Source of the DNA: Promethearchaeota archaeon
GTDB taxonomy: Archaea > Asgardarchaeota > Lokiarchaeia > Sigyniarchaeales > SOKP01
Assembly: GCA_019058135.1 (NCBI GenBank)
Contig: JAHLWE010000436.1
Span: forward strand, 1 to 6,296
DNA: 6,296 bases
Direction: 5' to 3'
Positions 5,683-6,296 of this stretch are shown here, piece after piece; position 1 is the stretch's first letter; every line of letters starts with the position of its first letter. The translations under genes were made by a program, and so were the position numbers. Below the pieces are notes generated by a model. It was not told the origin of the DNA and did not search any database. It saw only the letters and a list, made by a program, of their open reading frames with translations.

Positions 5683-5978
5683 AAAACGAGGGTAAAACAT
5701 TTCTTTCTTTTATTTGTTCGTCAAGATTTAGCTTGTTATATCTTACAATTCTTAATATGCTATTATTATTACCTGTATTATTTTTAGATTGTATATATTT
5801 ATTGAAAAAGAATTGGATGGATATAAAATTCAGTGATGGAGGAATAAATTTCTAATTTATTTATAATCTTAATCATGAAATTATAAGGAATATACTTTAA
5901 AATTACATTTATATCAATAACATTCATTACACCCTTGTACACCAAAATCCTATATTTATTTTTTCTATTCCTTTCAAA
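5683..5978. other. AT-rich spacer with two weak, mirrored short frames
   Basis: About 300 nt with no recognisable gene. A + frame is open from 5670 to 5855. From ATG 5757 it would give a 32-residue hydrophobic peptide (MLLLLPVLFLDCIYLL... ending SDGGINF). A - frame is open from 5978 to 5799. It is in phase with, and directly beyond, the stop of the small membrane protein, and includes ATG 5927. The two share codon boundaries, so one may be open only because the other is, or both by chance. Neither has a ribosome-binding site or a family I recognise. No tRNA, repeat or RNA box was seen. Confidence 0.4.
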
Positions 5979-6182
5979 TTAAATTATTTTAAAGTAATGC
6001 AGACCGTAATCTGGACCACATACTATCAAAAGAATACCTGCAAAGATAAGAAATTTTGCACCATTCATTTTAAAATAATTTTTACCTAATAAACAAACTA
6101 TTCCGAAAACTCCCAGTAATAAACCTAACATGGAGCCAAAAGCACGCGCAAAATCCAATAGATCTCCAAATGTATTAGGCAA
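5979..6182 (-). CDS. Small two-helix membrane protein, function unknown
   Basis: A 67-residue - strand frame with TTG start at 6182 and TAA at 5979-5981. It has two clear membrane helices: about 17-33 (GSMLGLLLGVFGIVCLL) and 42-56 (AKFLIFAGILLIVCG). They are joined by a short basic loop (GKNYFKMNG), which suggests a hairpin with the loop in the cytoplasm. The Gly-rich helix faces and the motif CGPDYG after helix 2 look like a real small protein rather than random AT-rich translation, but the family is not recognised. No ATG lies upstream in frame before the stop at 6216-6218. The alternative start is ATG at 6131 (Met18), giving 50 residues that begin at helix 1. No ribosome-binding site is visible. 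It is divergent from the partial frame at the right edge. Confidence 0.6.
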   Translation of the reverse strand: MPNTFGDLLDFARAFGSMLGLLLGVFGIVCLLGKNYFKMNGAKFLIFAGILLIVCGPDYGLHYFKII

Positions 6183-6190
6183 TTCATTAA

Positions 6191-6296
6191 AAAAAACTTC
6201 TAAAAGACAAAATTGCTAAAGAGTTAAAAATTGATCCTAAAAAATTAGACCACATTAAAGTTGTGCTTTTTGATTATACTAGTTGGTTACACAAAA
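6191..6296 (+). CDS. Partial protein-like frame running off the right edge, start unclear
   Basis: The frame opens after TAA at 6188-6190 and stays open for 35 codons to the window end. It reads like real protein (IAKELKIDPKKLDHIK, then VVLFDYTSWLHK), while all three opposite-strand frames are closed here. There is no ATG, GTG or TTG until GTG at 6263, which is inside the protein-like part. An A8 run at 6189-6196 lies at its beginning. A one-base slip there would join it to a + frame starting at ATG 6130, but that stretch is better explained as the shadow of the small membrane protein. It may be a gene with a non-standard start, a decayed 5' end, or a sequencing slip. No family is recognised. 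Confidence 0.4.

Noticed and set aside
6130..6220. A + frame from ATG 6130 (MEPKARAKSNRSPNVLG...) that a one-base slip in A8 would join to the right-edge frame
   Set aside because: It is antisense to the convincing two-helix membrane protein; lysine/asparagine-rich text is the usual shadow of Leu/Phe-rich codons. Kept only as a remote alternative for the right-edge start.

Overview
The window is strongly AT-rich and almost certainly archaeal. The best evidence is a tRNA-Arg(GCG) gene with a 33-nt intron at the canonical archaeal position 37/38. Its pre-tRNA folds into a bulge-helix-bulge splice site, and the gene does not encode its 3' CCA. TATA-like boxes and genes without a Shine-Dalgarno sequence fit this. 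A low-GC lineage such as the Asgard/Lokiarchaeia group is a guess from composition and style, not shown by any marker gene here.

Layout from left to right. (1) The 3' part of an unrecognised protein gene that is open to the left edge (+). It converges on a small cysteine-containing protein gene (-), and the two stop codons share one TTAA. (2) A divergent promoter region of about 130 nt, then an ADP-ribosylglycohydrolase (DraG/ARH) family gene (+) starting with TTG. (3) An AT-rich convergent spacer of about 310 nt with T/A tracts that could terminate transcription. (4) An SGNH/GDSL hydrolase (-). (5) The intron-containing tRNA-Arg (+), whose 3' end and poly-T terminator lie antisense to the last codons of the next gene. 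(6) A 454-residue protein of unknown function (-), with a TATA box placed for a leaderless transcript. (7) A divergent spacer, then a membrane HExxH metallopeptidase-like reading frame (+) cut in two by an in-frame TAG inside what looks like a conserved segment. (8) A spacer of about 300 nt with only weak short frames. (9) A small two-helix membrane protein (-). (10) The beginning of a protein-like frame (+) that runs off the right edge and has no normal start codon.

The genes do not form one operon: strands alternate and there are several convergent and divergent pairs. The recognised enzymes (ADP-ribose hydrolase, SGNH esterase, membrane peptidase) have no obvious shared pathway. I see no phage, IS, CRISPR or defence module. 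The points most worth a second look are the interrupted metallopeptidase, the tRNA/CDS antisense overlap, and the altered metal-ligand motifs in the ADP-ribosylglycohydrolase homologue.
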